DNA of 35,827 bases, from positions 1-35,827 of the forward strand of contig CANGNA010000042.1 in NCBI GenBank assembly GCA_947455215.1. Reading direction: 5' to 3'. Position numbers and translations under genes: made by a program. Under the pieces are notes generated by a model. The model was not told the DNA's origin and did no database searches. It saw only the letters and a program-made list of their open reading frames with translations. Origin of the DNA: Chitinophagaceae bacterium. Lineage in GTDB: Bacteria; Bacteroidota; Bacteroidia; Chitinophagales; Chitinophagaceae. Below are positions 1 to 8,550 of this stretch, in pieces. Each line of letters opens with the position of its first letter. Positions within the stretch are counted from its first letter, which is position 1.

Positions 1-275
1 AAGCAGAGAGGGGAAAGGGACCAGCATGGCGAACAGGCTTCAATGCCCAATGACAAAACTCCGTCTTGTTCTTTACCCCTTTTCTTCTGCAATTATTCCT
101 TCCTCAAATTACCTCTAAATACAGTCCTCCACAAACATAGGATGACACTCTGTAAATGCTAAGTGTATACTATATAGTCGCTGCATCTTTCCCTCATCAG
201 AGACTTACATTACCCCAAAAACAAAAACAGGCGAACCAATCGGCCCGCCTGCTATGCTATTCTTTACTATATGTA
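1..275. other. Left-edge intergenic stretch, no supported gene
   Basis: No reading frame here has family resemblance or a credible start. The first 80 bases or so are richer in G and C than the AT-rich remainder and could be the end of a neighbouring feature outside the window. The right part holds the trxB terminator. Nothing else is called. Confidence 0.5.
228..251 (-). terminator. Rho-independent terminator of trxB
   Basis: Read on the minus strand, a CAGGCG/CGCCTG stem with a 12-base loop is followed directly by TTTTTGTTTTTG. It lies 25 bases beyond the trxB stop codon, where an intrinsic terminator is expected. Confidence 0.75.
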
Positions 276-1214
276 TCAATGTTCTAATGCACCCAGGTAG
301 CGTTCTGCATCCAGCGCAGCCATACAGCCACTGCCGGCAGCGCTTACCGCCTGGCGGTATATCTTATCCTGTACATCGCCGCAGGCAAATACGCCCTCTA
401 TGTTGGTGCGGGAAGAACCCGGCTGAGTGATCAGGTAACCCTGCTCATCCATATCCAGCATACCGGTGAACAGGTCTGAATTTGGCTTATGGCCAATAGC
501 CACAAAGAATGCCTTCAGTGGCACTACCGTTTCTTCGCCTGTCTGGTTGTTGCGTATACGCATGCTGTCTACCTTATGCTCGCCCAGTACTTCTACAGGG
601 TCTGTGTTCCAGTATACTTTTATGTTGGCCGTCTTCAGCACCCTGTCCTGCATCACCTTACTGGCACGCATCTCGCCACGGCGCACCAGCATATGCACGG
701 TGCTGCACAGTTTCGACAGGTACAGCGCTTCTTCGCAGGCAGTATCACCGGCACCTACTATAGCTACTTCCTGGCCTTTAAAGAAGAAACCATCGCACAC
801 GGCACATGCCGATACACCATGGCCATTCAGGCGCTCTTCTGATGGCAGCCCCAGCCACTTGGCCGATGCTCCTGTAGCTATTATGATAGCATCTGCCTCT
901 ATCCATTTTTCTTCGTCTATCTCTGCTTTGAACGGACGCTGAGACAGGTCTACCTTGGTCACCATACCCCAGCGGATATCAGCACCCATGCGCTGTGCCT
1001 GCTGTTCAAAGTCCACCATCATCTGTGGACCCATAATGCCATTAGGATAGCCAGGGTAGTTCTCTACTTCGGTAGTAATGGTCAACTGGCCACCCGGCTG
1101 TATGCCCTGGTATAATACAGGGTTCAGGTTGGCACGCGATGCATATATGGCAGCTGTATAACCGGCAGGACCCGAGCCTATGATGAGGCAGTGTACCTTT
1201 TCGTTCTCACTCAT
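276..1214 (-). CDS. trxB: Thioredoxin-disulfide reductase
   Basis: Cytoplasmic FAD enzyme that passes electrons from NADPH to thioredoxin. From the chosen start at MSENEKVHC the protein is 312 residues, usual for bacterial TrxB. The N-terminal FAD-binding GSGPAGYTAAIYA motif, the active-site CAVCD pair, the NADPH-binding GAGDTACEEA motif and the C-terminal FACGDVQD motif are all present and in order. The frame is open to an upstream ATG at 1271, but those 19 extra residues are poorly conserved in character and would precede the first beta strand, so the internal ATG at 1214 is preferred. It is the first gene on this strand and is followed by its own terminator, so it appears monocistronic. 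Identification is near certain; only the start is inferred. Confidence 0.96.
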   Translation of the reverse strand: MSENEKVHCLIIGSGPAGYTAAIYASRANLNPVLYQGIQPGGQLTITTEVENYPGYPNGIMGPQMMVDFEQQAQRMGADIRWGMVTKVDLSQRPFKAEIDEEKWIEADAIIIATGASAKWLGLPSEERLNGHGVSACAVCDGFFFKGQEVAIVGAGDTACEEALYLSKLCSTVHMLVRRGEMRASKVMQDRVLKTANIKVYWNTDPVEVLGEHKVDSMRIRNNQTGEETVVPLKAFFVAIGHKPNSDLFTGMLDMDEQGYLITQPGSSRTNIEGVFACGDVQDKIYRQAVSAAGSGCMAALDAERYLGALEH

Positions 1215-1327
1215 TTTATTATCGATATTTTTTGTGTGTACTTTATTTGAAGGGTTTAAAGATGCGAACATTTCTGTAGATAATCAATAAGCTATTTCCA
1301 CAGTATGTCAGAAAATAATAGCGGCAA

Positions 1328-2242
1328 CTAATACGCCAGCAGGTGATAATAGATGGAACCATACCCTGCCCAGCAGCCCAAAGCACCGTTACTGATGTTA
1401 CTCTTCACGTTTATGGGCGATGAGAACGGGTTACCACTCGACCGTAGCGAGAACTCGTATGTATTCCAGAAATCATATACACCCTTATCTATCTCGCTCC
1501 ACCTCACCGTCACCGAATCGCCGGGATAGAAGTAATACGATGAGTCTGAATTGGAGCCATTACCATTGTCGTTAGATTGCCCGGCAAACAGGTCTATATT
1601 AGGCACTGGTTTACCATTTACTATCTCATCTGTAAACACTCCTGCAGGATAAAAGCCTCCGTTGTTCCTTTTGGTAAAATACTTTACGTAGTTGCCCAGT
1701 GTATCGGGGTCAGTATAATTGGCCAAAAGCTCTCTTGCATTAGCAGGAGTATTGGGGCCGTTGAACACTGGCGGCCCGAACCACAGGGTATCCAGGCCCT
1801 TGGGGTAAGGTATCTTGGTCACCGAGGTGTACGTTTGGCCATTATACTTTATGGTAAGCGTGTAAGATCTACCCAGTGCGCCAATAATGATGTTACCCAG
1901 ATTAGCCGTATCTACAGCATACACGTAAAACTTATTGCCGCCGGCCGTATCTACCGTATATTCCTTCAGGGTTATAGTTTTGATACCGTCAGACACCTGC
2001 ACATCTGCACCATGGACAAAACTGTTTTGTACAGTACTAAGGTCAACAGAAGAGAAAAAGCCGAACGTGGTGTTGAGGATAACATACGGCGGTGTGCCAT
2101 TCTCTATAGCCCCTTGCACCACCAGCTGTGCCGGCGATGATTGCAGATTGATCTTCACCTCCTTCTCGCAACCGACAAGGAAGAACAGCAGGGCTGCCAC
2201 AACAGACAGATAAAAACCTTTTTTTACCGGCGATACGTTCAT
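1328..2242 (-). CDS. DUF4249 family lipoprotein
   Basis: Predicted lipoprotein of 304 residues. The N-terminus has two lysines, a hydrophobic stretch and the lipobox FLVGC with the lipidated cysteine at position 25. The rest is beta-rich, with an early QLVVQGAIENG segment and later strands typical of DUF4249 proteins, which in Bacteroidota usually sit beside or work with TonB-dependent outer-membrane receptors. Its exact role is not established. No receptor is adjacent here: the gene starts 24 bases after the stop of the Fe-S carrier gene and is probably co-transcribed with it. DUF4249 assignment is from overall resemblance and is a family-level call. Confidence 0.75.
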   Translation of the reverse strand: MNVSPVKKGFYLSVVAALLFFLVGCEKEVKINLQSSPAQLVVQGAIENGTPPYVILNTTFGFFSSVDLSTVQNSFVHGADVQVSDGIKTITLKEYTVDTAGGNKFYVYAVDTANLGNIIIGALGRSYTLTIKYNGQTYTSVTKIPYPKGLDTLWFGPPVFNGPNTPANARELLANYTDPDTLGNYVKYFTKRNNGGFYPAGVFTDEIVNGKPVPNIDLFAGQSNDNGNGSNSDSSYYFYPGDSVTVRWSEIDKGVYDFWNTYEFSLRSSGNPFSSPINVKSNISNGALGCWAGYGSIYYHLLAY

Positions 2243-2266
2243 GACGGAGACAGATGTACTAATGGG

Positions 2267-2617
2267 TTAAACGGCAAAAGAGGTGCCGCAGCCGCAAGTG
2301 CTGGTGGCATTAGGATTTTTAAATACAAAACCACGTGCATTCAGGCCGTCAGAATAATCCACTTCCATACCCATCAGGTATATACCATGCGCCTTTTTCA
2401 TGATCACATCTACGCCATCTACATTAAACAGGTCGTCATCGCCCTCCATCTGGTCAAAGCCCAGCACATAGCTCATGCCGGAGCAGCCACCACCTTTTAC
2501 ACCTACGCGCAGATACTGGCCCTGTACAAAATCAGGCTCTGTCATCAGTCTTTTCACTTCATTCACAGCATTGCCGCTCAACTTAACAGGTGCGCTTAAC
2601 ATTGTTTCCATCAACAT
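2267..2617 (-). CDS. IscA/SufA/ErpA-type iron-sulfur cluster carrier
   Basis: A-type carrier that delivers Fe-S clusters to apoproteins in the cytoplasm. The three invariant cysteines are visible: Cys45 in GGGCSGMSY, and Cys108 and Cys110 in the C-terminal TCGCGTSF motif. Length (116 residues) is right. Three methionines lie close together (positions 1, 3 and 6; 2617, 2611, 2602). The candidate promoter box at 2628-2635 would put transcription start only a few bases before the first ATG, so ATG 3 or 6 may be the real start. Which of the IscA, SufA or ErpA names applies cannot be told without neighbours such as sufBCD, which are not in this window. Confidence 0.9.
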   Translation of the reverse strand: MLMETMLSAPVKLSGNAVNEVKRLMTEPDFVQGQYLRVGVKGGGCSGMSYVLGFDQMEGDDDLFNVDGVDVIMKKAHGIYLMGMEVDYSDGLNARGFVFKNPNATSTCGCGTSFAV

Positions 2618-2627
2618 ATAATTTAAG

Positions 2628-2635
2628 CAAATTTA
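2628..2635 (-). promoter_or_regulatory. TAAATTTG promoter box upstream of the IscA-type gene
   Basis: On the minus strand the sequence reads TAAATTTG, matching the Bacteroidota -7 consensus TAnnTTTG. It lies 10 to 25 bases before the three possible start codons. No clear -33 element was found. Divergent from the frr promoter. Confidence 0.6.
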
Positions 2636-2757
2636 CCAACCTTCCACTCCCCTGCCAAATCACAAAGGTTAAAGTCTCTCAATACCAGTATCTGTTCAAT
2701 CAATCGGGGCTTGTATGAAAGAAAAAATGTGTGCCCCCGAAAAGGTCATTTTTTTAT

Positions 2758-2765
2758 TACATTTG
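2758..2765 (+). promoter_or_regulatory. TACATTTG promoter box of frr
   Basis: TACATTTG followed by CG matches the Bacteroidota -7 consensus TAnnTTTG. The frr ATG begins 25 bases after the box, giving a short leader of the size seen at several other genes in this window. It also argues against the longer frr reading frame, whose ATG at 2715 lies upstream of this promoter. Confidence 0.65.
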
Positions 2766-2789
2766 CGTTCCCAAAACACAATACGTTTT

Positions 2790-3353
2790 ATGAGCGAAGC
2801 TTTAGAATTGATCATTGACGAGGTTTCTGTAAACATGAAAAAAGCCATAGCCCACCTGGAGTCTGAGATAGGCAAGGTGCGTGCAGGCAAGGCTACTCCC
2901 CAAATAGTAGAAGGTATATTTGTAGACTACTATGGCAACGCTACTCCGCTCAACCAGGTAGCTAATGTTACCATACCCGATCCGCGTACCATATCGCTTC
3001 AGCCATGGGAAAAGAATATGCTCGGCCCTATAGAAAAAGCCATCATCGCTTCCAACATAGGCCTCAACCCGCAAAACGATGGTATCTATATCCGCTTATA
3101 CCTGCCGCCACTTACCGAAGAACGCCGTAAAGAACTGTCTAAGCGCGTATTCAACGAGGGTGAGCAGGCCAAGGTAGCTGTGCGCAGCATACGCCGCGAT
3201 AGCATAGAGCAGGTAAGGAAACTGCAGAAAGATGGACTGAGCGAAGACATAGCCCGCAACGCAGAAGGCACCATTCAAGGCATTACCGACAAATTCATTA
3301 TTGTAGTGGATAACGTATGTAAGGAAAAAGAAAAAGAAATAATGACCGTTTGA
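2790..3353 (+). CDS. frr: Ribosome recycling factor
   Basis: Releases mRNA and tRNA from the post-termination ribosome together with EF-G. From MSEALELII the protein is 187 residues, the standard RRF length. The conserved early core VRAGKATP, the NQVANVTIPDPRTI stretch, and the C-terminal RRDSIEQV to TDKFI region are all present. The frame continues 25 codons upstream to an ATG at 2715, but that extension begins before the promoter box at 2758-2765 and is not conserved, so 2790 is chosen. A terminator follows at once. pyrH, a frequent partner of frr, is not adjacent. Confidence 0.97.
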   Translation: MSEALELIIDEVSVNMKKAIAHLESEIGKVRAGKATPQIVEGIFVDYYGNATPLNQVANVTIPDPRTISLQPWEKNMLGPIEKAIIASNIGLNPQNDGIYIRLYLPPLTEERRKELSKRVFNEGEQAKVAVRSIRRDSIEQVRKLQKDGLSEDIARNAEGTIQGITDKFIIVVDNVCKEKEKEIMTV

Positions 3354-3377
3354 CGAATGTACAAACACTACATATTG

Positions 3378-3412
3378 AAGGTAATGAGCGCTGCTTGTTA
3401 CCTTTTTTATTT
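3378..3412 (+). terminator. Rho-independent terminator of frr
   Basis: Stem AAGGTAA (3378-3384) and TTACCTT (3398-3404) with a 13-base loop, followed by a run of T. It begins 25 bases after the frr stop. Confidence 0.7.
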
Positions 3413-3452
3413 ACCGTATGCCTTACATCGTCCGGCTACACCCGCTATTTTG

Positions 3453-3460
3453 TAAATTTG
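3453..3460 (+). promoter_or_regulatory. TAAATTTG promoter box of the sterol-desaturase-type gene
   Basis: TAAATTTG followed by CC matches the Bacteroidota -7 consensus. The ATG starts 17 bases after the box, so the leader would be about ten bases long. Confidence 0.6.
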
Positions 3461-3476
3461 CCCCCTATTTAACCGG

Positions 3477-4409
3477 ATGGCCATTTTAGAGAAGATATTC
3501 CAGGTGTTCAATATGTCGTTCCAGGACAAGGTGATGTTGCTATTCAATATCCCTATCTATGCCCTGTTCATCCCCGGAGAGATCATACTGAGCAACTTTC
3601 TCCGGCAAAAGTTCTATAGCCTGAAGGAAACACTCGTCAACATCTACCTTAACCTGCTGAATGCCGGTATAGACTTCCTGCTACGCATATTTGTATCGCT
3701 TACCGTACTGCAGTTTTTCTTCCAATATCACTTGGATATCCACCTGCCACCGGCGGTATACTGGATATTGCTGGTACTGGCAGAAGACTTCCTGTTTTAC
3801 ATCGAACACTTTGCAGACCACCATTGCAGGCTGTTCTGGGCAGTGCATGTTACGCATCACTCCTCGCCCGAGTATAACCTCACAACCGGCTTCCGCTCAT
3901 CGGTATTGATGCCTATGTACAGGTTCTTTTACTTCATTCCCCTGGTGCTGCTCAATTTTTCCCCTGTAGATATATTCTTTGCCTATGCCCTTACACAATC
4001 TTATGGCATACTTGTGCATACCCAGGCCATCAAAAAGCTGCCGGGGTGGATAGAATACATCTTCGTAACCCCATCGCACCACCGGGTACACCATGCCAGC
4101 AATATCCCCTACCTGGATAAGAATATGGGCATGCTGCTCATCATCTGGGACCGCATGTTCGGCACCTTTGTACCGGAAGATACCGACAAAGAAGCAACGA
4201 TATATGGGCTTACCAAACCTATAGAGAAGCCATTCCACCCCGTGCATATCGTTACCCACGAATGGGTGGCTATTGGTAAAGACCTGGGCAGGAAGACATC
4301 GCTACGCAACAAACTGGGCTATTTGTTCCGCCCCCCGGGCTGGAGCCACGATGGCAGCACCAAAACATCTAAGCAACTACAGGCAGAATATAATGGCACT
4401 GAACAATAA
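3477..4409 (+). CDS. Sterol desaturase / fatty acid hydroxylase family protein
   Basis: Integral membrane di-iron enzyme of the fatty acid hydroxylase superfamily, 310 residues. The family's histidine clusters are clear: H111/H115/H116 in EHFADHH, H124/H127/H128 in HVTHHSS, an isolated H181, and H201/H202/H205/H206 in SHHRVHHASN. Several hydrophobic helices precede and separate them (about 17-37, 55-83, 93-108, 147-170). Members hydroxylate or desaturate lipids such as sterols, carotenoids, fatty acids or alkylglycerols; substrate cannot be told here. It is monocistronic, with its own promoter box and a short gap before the next small gene. Confidence 0.88.
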   Translation: MAILEKIFQVFNMSFQDKVMLLFNIPIYALFIPGEIILSNFLRQKFYSLKETLVNIYLNLLNAGIDFLLRIFVSLTVLQFFFQYHLDIHLPPAVYWILLVLAEDFLFYIEHFADHHCRLFWAVHVTHHSSPEYNLTTGFRSSVLMPMYRFFYFIPLVLLNFSPVDIFFAYALTQSYGILVHTQAIKKLPGWIEYIFVTPSHHRVHHASNIPYLDKNMGMLLIIWDRMFGTFVPEDTDKEATIYGLTKPIEKPFHPVHIVTHEWVAIGKDLGRKTSLRNKLGYLFRPPGWSHDGSTKTSKQLQAEYNGTEQ

Positions 4410-4437
4410 AGAACCATTACATTTAAATACTATTCAT

Positions 4438-4445
4438 TATTTTTG
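4438..4445 (+). promoter_or_regulatory. TATTTTTG promoter box of the 46-residue lipoprotein gene
   Basis: TATTTTTG followed by AG matches TAnnTTTG. The small ORF's ATG lies 32 bases after the box. Its presence supports the view that this very short frame is expressed. Confidence 0.5.
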
Positions 4446-4476
4446 AGCAAACACAGTAAAAACAACACATCAACAT

Positions 4477-4617
4477 ATGAAAATGCTAAAGAAACTATTG
4501 GCAGTAGCCCTGATATCCAGCTTGTTCGCATCCTGCTCATTATACTACAGGCCAATGCAAGGCCGTAACATTGGCCGTAACAACACCAGTTCGCACAATA
4601 CACCAGGCTTCAGGTAA
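4477..4617 (+). CDS. Small predicted lipoprotein (46 residues)
   Basis: A short frame with a textbook lipoprotein signal: MKMLKKLL, a hydrophobic core AVALISSL and the lipobox FASC, with Cys20 as the lipidated residue. The mature part is only 27 residues, basic, Asn/Gly-rich and without hydrophobic segments (a GRNIGRNN motif is seen). It has a promoter box upstream and a strong terminator 24 bases downstream, so it looks like a complete independent gene. Function is unknown; such micro-lipoproteins are common in Bacteroidota. No homologue is recognised. Confidence 0.7.
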   Translation: MKMLKKLLAVALISSLFASCSLYYRPMQGRNIGRNNTSSHNTPGFR

Positions 4618-4641
4618 GCCCGTGTTATTGACCTAAAATAA

Positions 4642-4672
4642 AGAGAGGGCTTACCAATGGTGAGCCCTCTCT
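4642..4672. terminator. Bidirectional terminator between the small lipoprotein and uxs
   Basis: Perfect 10-bp stem AGAGAGGGCT/AGCCCTCTCT around an 11-base loop. T-rich sequence follows on the plus strand (GTTATTATTATA) and TTATTTTAGG on the minus strand, so it can end both convergent units. Confidence 0.8.
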
Positions 4673-4693
4673 GTTATTATTATATCGTGTTGT

Positions 4694-5629
4694 TTAGATG
4701 TGTTGCTTGAAATATTCCAGCGTGCGTTTCAAACCTTCATGGCGGTCAACCTTCGGCTCCCAACCAAGGATATTCCTTGCTTTGGTAATGTCTGGCTGGC
4801 GCTGTTTAGGGTCGTCCTGCGGCAATGGCTTGAACACTATTTTCGACTTAGAGCCGGTAAGTGCCAGTACCTCTTCTGCAAACTGCATCAACGTTATTTC
4901 TGATGGGTTACCAATATTTACCGGGCCTGCGTAGTCGGATAGCAGCAACCTGTAAATGCCTTCCACAAGGTCGTCCACATAACAGAATGAGCGCGTCTGA
5001 GAACCATCACCAAACATGGTAATATCCTCACCCCTCAATGCCTGGCTCATGAATGTAGGCAATGCACGGCCATCATCCAGGCGCATCTTCGGGCCGTAGG
5101 TGTTGAATATCCTGATGATCCTTGTTTCCAGCTTATGGAAGGTATGGTATGCCATAGTGATGCTCTCCATGTAACGCTTAGCTTCGTCGTATACACCACG
5201 AGGGCCCACCGAATTCACATTACCCCAATACTCTTCCGTTTGCGGGTGTACCAGCGGATCGCCATATATCTCTGATGTAGAAGCGATAAGAATACGTGCA
5301 CCTTTTGCTTTGGCAAGGCCCAGCAAATGGTGGGTACCCATGGCGCCTACCTTCAGTGTCTGTATCGGCATCTTCAGATAGTCTATAGGACTGGCCGGAG
5401 AAGCAAAATGCAGTATGTAATCGATATTACCAGACACATGCACAAATTTGGTCACGTCATGATGATAATATTCGAATTCTTTTACCGGGAATAAATGCTC
5501 AATATTCTTTATATTACCGGTAAGCAGGTTATCCATGCCCACAACTTCATAACCTTCTTTCAGGAAGCGATCACAAAGATGAGAACCCAGAAAACCGGCA
5601 GCACCGGTTATCAGTATGCGTTTAGCCAT
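4694..5629 (-). CDS. UDP-glucuronic acid decarboxylase (UDP-xylose synthase)
   Basis: Extended short-chain dehydrogenase that oxidises and decarboxylates UDP-glucuronate to UDP-xylose using bound NAD. 311 residues, as for single-domain UXS enzymes. Features seen: the N-terminal GAAGFLGSH nucleotide-binding loop, the STSEIYGDP segment (Thr118, Glu120), the catalytic Tyr147-xxx-Lys151 in YDEAKRY, and [16 protein letters not shown], a sequence characteristic of UXS rather than of general epimerases. It starts 21 bases after the ugd stop, so product and substrate enzymes are encoded together. A UDP-apiose or 4-keto-pentose activity is less likely given the single short domain. Confidence 0.92.
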   Translation of the reverse strand: MAKRILITGAAGFLGSHLCDRFLKEGYEVVGMDNLLTGNIKNIEHLFPVKEFEYYHHDVTKFVHVSGNIDYILHFASPASPIDYLKMPIQTLKVGAMGTHHLLGLAKAKGARILIASTSEIYGDPLVHPQTEEYWGNVNSVGPRGVYDEAKRYMESITMAYHTFHKLETRIIRIFNTYGPKMRLDDGRALPTFMSQALRGEDITMFGDGSQTRSFCYVDDLVEGIYRLLLSDYAGPVNIGNPSEITLMQFAEEVLALTGSKSKIVFKPLPQDDPKQRQPDITKARNILGWEPKVDRHEGLKRTLEYFKQHI

Positions 5630-5650
5630 TTTGTTTGGTGTGTTTAATAG

Positions 5651-7030
5651 TTAGTCTTGTGTGCCCCTATCCCTTAAAACCTCTGTTTTAGGCATTTCCA
5701 GTGTATCGTGCACTCTTGCATTTATAGTTTTACGACCTATGCTCTCGTAATAGAACGGCAACTCAGCCATTTTTTCAAGCGAGTACACATTACGGCCGTC
5801 GAATATGCAAGGGTGAACGAGTGCATTGGCGATCTTGTCGAAATCCGGGTTACGGAATTCGCTCCACTCGGTCACTACCAGTAAAGCACTGGCACCTGCC
5901 AACGCGTCGTACTGGCTTTCCGCATAACGCAACTTATCGCCGAATATCGCTTTCACATTTTCCATAGCCTCTGGGTCGAACACGGTCACCTGAGCACCAC
6001 CGGCAAGCAGCTCACGGATCAGATCAAGTGCAGGCGCATCGCGGATGTCATCGGTCTCCGGCTTGAACGCCAGCCCCCATATAGCAAAAGTGAGCGTCGA
6101 CAGGTCGCCACCAAAATAGTTACGCACCTTCTGGCCCAGTATCAGCTTCTGGTTGTCATTAACCCTCATTACGGTGTTCACTATCTGGAAGTCGTAGTCC
6201 ATTTCCTGGGCTGTAAAGGCCAGCGCCTTCACATCCTTAGGAAAACAGCTACCTCCGTATCCTATACCGGGGAACAGGAAGCGCTTGCCTATACGGCTGT
6301 CGCTACCCATACCTATACGGACCCAGTCGACGTTGGCCCCTGCGCGTTCGCAGAGATTAGCCATTTCGTTCATGAAGGAGATACGCATGGCCAGGTAAGA
6401 GTTGGCAGCATACTTCGTCATTTCCGATGAACGCTGATCCATGAAATATATAGGATTACCCTGCCTTACGTATGGCTGGTACAATTCATCCATTACTTTC
6501 TTAGCCTTCTCAGAATCAGTACCGATAACAATACGGTCCGGCTTCAGGAAGTCATCCACAGCCACACCTTCCCGCAGGAATTCCGGGTTAGACACCACAT
6601 CGAACAAAGAACGATCGAGGTGCTGGATAAGTACATTATGCACTTTTTCTGCAGTACCTACAGGAACGGTGCTCTTGTTAACAATAACGGTGTAAGATGT
6701 GATGATCTTGCTTAATGAAGCAGCTACGTCCAGCACATATTGCAGGTCGGCAGAGCCATCTTTGCCGGGAGGGGTAGGCAACGCAAGGAATATTACTTTA
6801 GCACCCTGTATGCCCTCTTTGATGTCAGTTGTAAAATGCAGCCTGCCTTCCTTGATATTTCTTTCCAGCAACACTTCCAGACCAGGCTCATAAATAGGTG
6901 TTTTACCTTCCCTGAGTTTGTTGACCTTTTTCTCGTCAATGTCAATACACATTACATTATTGCCTGTCTCAGCAAAACAAGTGCCGGTTACAAGACCTAC
7001 ATAGCCTGTTCCTATGATCGCTATCTGCAT
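5651..7030 (-). CDS. ugd: UDP-glucose 6-dehydrogenase
   Basis: Oxidises UDP-glucose twice with NAD to UDP-glucuronate. 459 residues with the N-terminal Rossmann motif GTGYVGLVTGTCFAETG, the STVPVGT and NPEFLREG segments, and the catalytic Cys262 in GYGGSCFPKD; the second Rossmann domain follows with GLAFKPETDDIRDAP. The last 20 residues or so extend slightly past the usual end. It is the first gene of a two-gene unit with UDP-glucuronate decarboxylase, which points to UDP-xylose or UDP-glucuronate supply for capsule, LPS or exopolysaccharide. No glycosyltransferase genes are next to it. Confidence 0.96.
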   Translation of the reverse strand: MQIAIIGTGYVGLVTGTCFAETGNNVMCIDIDEKKVNKLREGKTPIYEPGLEVLLERNIKEGRLHFTTDIKEGIQGAKVIFLALPTPPGKDGSADLQYVLDVAASLSKIITSYTVIVNKSTVPVGTAEKVHNVLIQHLDRSLFDVVSNPEFLREGVAVDDFLKPDRIVIGTDSEKAKKVMDELYQPYVRQGNPIYFMDQRSSEMTKYAANSYLAMRISFMNEMANLCERAGANVDWVRIGMGSDSRIGKRFLFPGIGYGGSCFPKDVKALAFTAQEMDYDFQIVNTVMRVNDNQKLILGQKVRNYFGGDLSTLTFAIWGLAFKPETDDIRDAPALDLIRELLAGGAQVTVFDPEAMENVKAIFGDKLRYAESQYDALAGASALLVVTEWSEFRNPDFDKIANALVHPCIFDGRNVYSLEKMAELPFYYESIGRKTINARVHDTLEMPKTEVLRDRGTQD

Positions 7031-7049
7031 TCAAAAAGTTTTAAGAGTC

Positions 7050-7057
7050 CAAAAGTA
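7050..7057 (-). promoter_or_regulatory. TACTTTTG promoter box of ugd-uxs
   Basis: On the minus strand TACTTTTG matches TAnnTTTG and lies 20 bases before the ugd ATG. A near-match TAAATTTA on the plus strand (7061-7068), 22 bases before the hydrolase ATG, may serve the divergent gene. Confidence 0.55.
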
Positions 7058-7090
7058 GCTTAAATTTACTTAAATTATATTACTCGTTCA

Positions 7091-7786
7091 ATGAAATTAC
7101 TGTTACTACACGGGGCATTGGGCAGCACTGCACAACTGGTGAAACTGGCCACTCAACTTTCTGAACATCATGAAGTATTGCTGATGAATTTCAGCGGTCA
7201 CGGCACCGATCCGGCTACCACGGCTTACTCCATCCCGGCCTTTGCCAATGACGTGCTGAAATTCCTGGCGGCGAGCAACATAAAAGAAATAACCATCATA
7301 GGATACAGCATGGGTGGATATGTTGCCATGTACCTTGCCGCTCATCATCCCGAAATAGTGACAAGCGTGATCACCTTAGCTACCAAATACCAATGGACCC
7401 CGGAAATTGCCGCCCGGGAAATAAAAATGCTGGATTCAGGTACAATAGCTACCAAATTGCCGGACTTTGCCCGCATGCTGGAAGAACGGCACAGCGGCAT
7501 CGGCTGGAAAAATGTGCTGCTCCAAACAGCTGATATGATGACAGCAATGGGACAAAATAACCCGTTGAAGGTGACAGATCTGGCCAGTATCTCCCACCCT
7601 TGCCTGGTCATGCTGGGCGATAAAGACAAAATGGTGAGCCTGGCGGAAACGGTCGAAGTATTTAATGGTTTGCCCAACGCGCAGCTATGTATACTGCCCG
7701 GTACCGGTCATCCCATAGAACAACTGGACGTTACCCTGGTAGCAGCCGTGGTCAATAAATTTTTAAGCACGTCGACATCATCATGA
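7091..7786 (+). CDS. Alpha/beta hydrolase
   Basis: 231-residue single-domain hydrolase, no signal peptide, presumably cytoplasmic. The oxyanion-hole HGALG motif is at the N-terminus (residues 7-11), the nucleophile elbow GYSMGG carries Ser73, the acid is in GDKD (Asp177 or Asp179) and the catalytic histidine is His207 in GTGHPIEQ. The triad order and spacing are those of esterase, lipase and MenH-type enzymes; a specific substrate cannot be assigned. Its stop overlaps the start of the patatin gene by four bases (ATGA), which implies translational coupling and perhaps joint action on lipids or esters. Confidence 0.88.
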   Translation: MKLLLLHGALGSTAQLVKLATQLSEHHEVLLMNFSGHGTDPATTAYSIPAFANDVLKFLAASNIKEITIIGYSMGGYVAMYLAAHHPEIVTSVITLATKYQWTPEIAAREIKMLDSGTIATKLPDFARMLEERHSGIGWKNVLLQTADMMTAMGQNNPLKVTDLASISHPCLVMLGDKDKMVSLAETVEVFNGLPNAQLCILPGTGHPIEQLDVTLVAAVVNKFLSTSTSS

Positions 7787-8547
7787 GCACAACAGGCATC
7801 GTTTTATCGGGAGGAGGAGCCAGGGGTGCAGCACACCTGGGATTTATAAAACTGCTGGAAGAGCTTAATATCAGGATAGATATGATATCCGGGGTAAGTG
7901 CGGGAGCTGTAATAGGTGCACTTTACGCCGGCGGACTGGGTGCAGAACAAATACTGAGCATACTCAAAGGGCAGTCTTATATCAGCCTGAAGGGACTTTC
8001 TTTTGGCAGCAGTGGTATATTCAGCATGGCCGCACTAAGGGACATTCTACAGAAAAACATACCACATAACGATTTCAGCCAACTTCGTATCCCGCTCTAT
8101 ATCACCGCTACAGATATCATCAATTGCCGGCCCGTCTGTTTTTCCGAAGGCGAAGTAATAGAACCTGTGATCGCTTCTGCATCTGTTCCGGTTGTCTACC
8201 AACCTGTCGTGTTCAAAGGATATACTTTGGCCGATGGTGGCATACTCGACAATCTGCCTGCAACGCCGCTGGCCGATAGATGTGATGTGATCATTGGCAA
8301 CCATGTAAATAAACTAACTGCACTACGGGACATAGCCAAGATATCTAAGTTTGCCCTTATAGACCGCAGTTTCCACATGGCCATATCGCAAAAAGTGGCC
8401 GAATCTGCCAGCTTATGCCATGTGCTCATAGAGCCTGATCTCTCAGCCTTTGGCATGTTCCAGATGAAAGACGCCGATAAAATATTTGAAATAGGCTATA
8501 ACACCGCCAGGGCATACAGGCATAATATATTATCGCTGTATGAATAG
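7783..8547 (+). CDS. Patatin-like phospholipase family protein
   Basis: Serine lipid acyl hydrolase of the patatin/RssA type, 254 residues, cytoplasmic or peripheral. The oxyanion loop GGGARG is at residues 10-15, the nucleophile Ser39 lies in GVSAG, and the dyad aspartate is Asp151 in ADGGILDN, so all catalytic elements are intact. No signal peptide or added beta-barrel domain is seen, which separates it from secreted PlpD-type proteins. It overlaps the preceding hydrolase gene by four bases and converges on the next gene with only three bases between stop codons. Confidence 0.92.
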   Translation: MSTTGIVLSGGGARGAAHLGFIKLLEELNIRIDMISGVSAGAVIGALYAGGLGAEQILSILKGQSYISLKGLSFGSSGIFSMAALRDILQKNIPHNDFSQLRIPLYITATDIINCRPVCFSEGEVIEPVIASASVPVVYQPVVFKGYTLADGGILDNLPATPLADRCDVIIGNHVNKLTALRDIAKISKFALIDRSFHMAISQKVAESASLCHVLIEPDLSAFGMFQMKDADKIFEIGYNTARAYRHNILSLYE

Positions 8548-8550
8548 TTG

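Noticed and set aside
1-275. Partial coding frames running off the left edge
   Set aside because: All three frames are short, end within about 170 bases, and none shows recognisable protein features.
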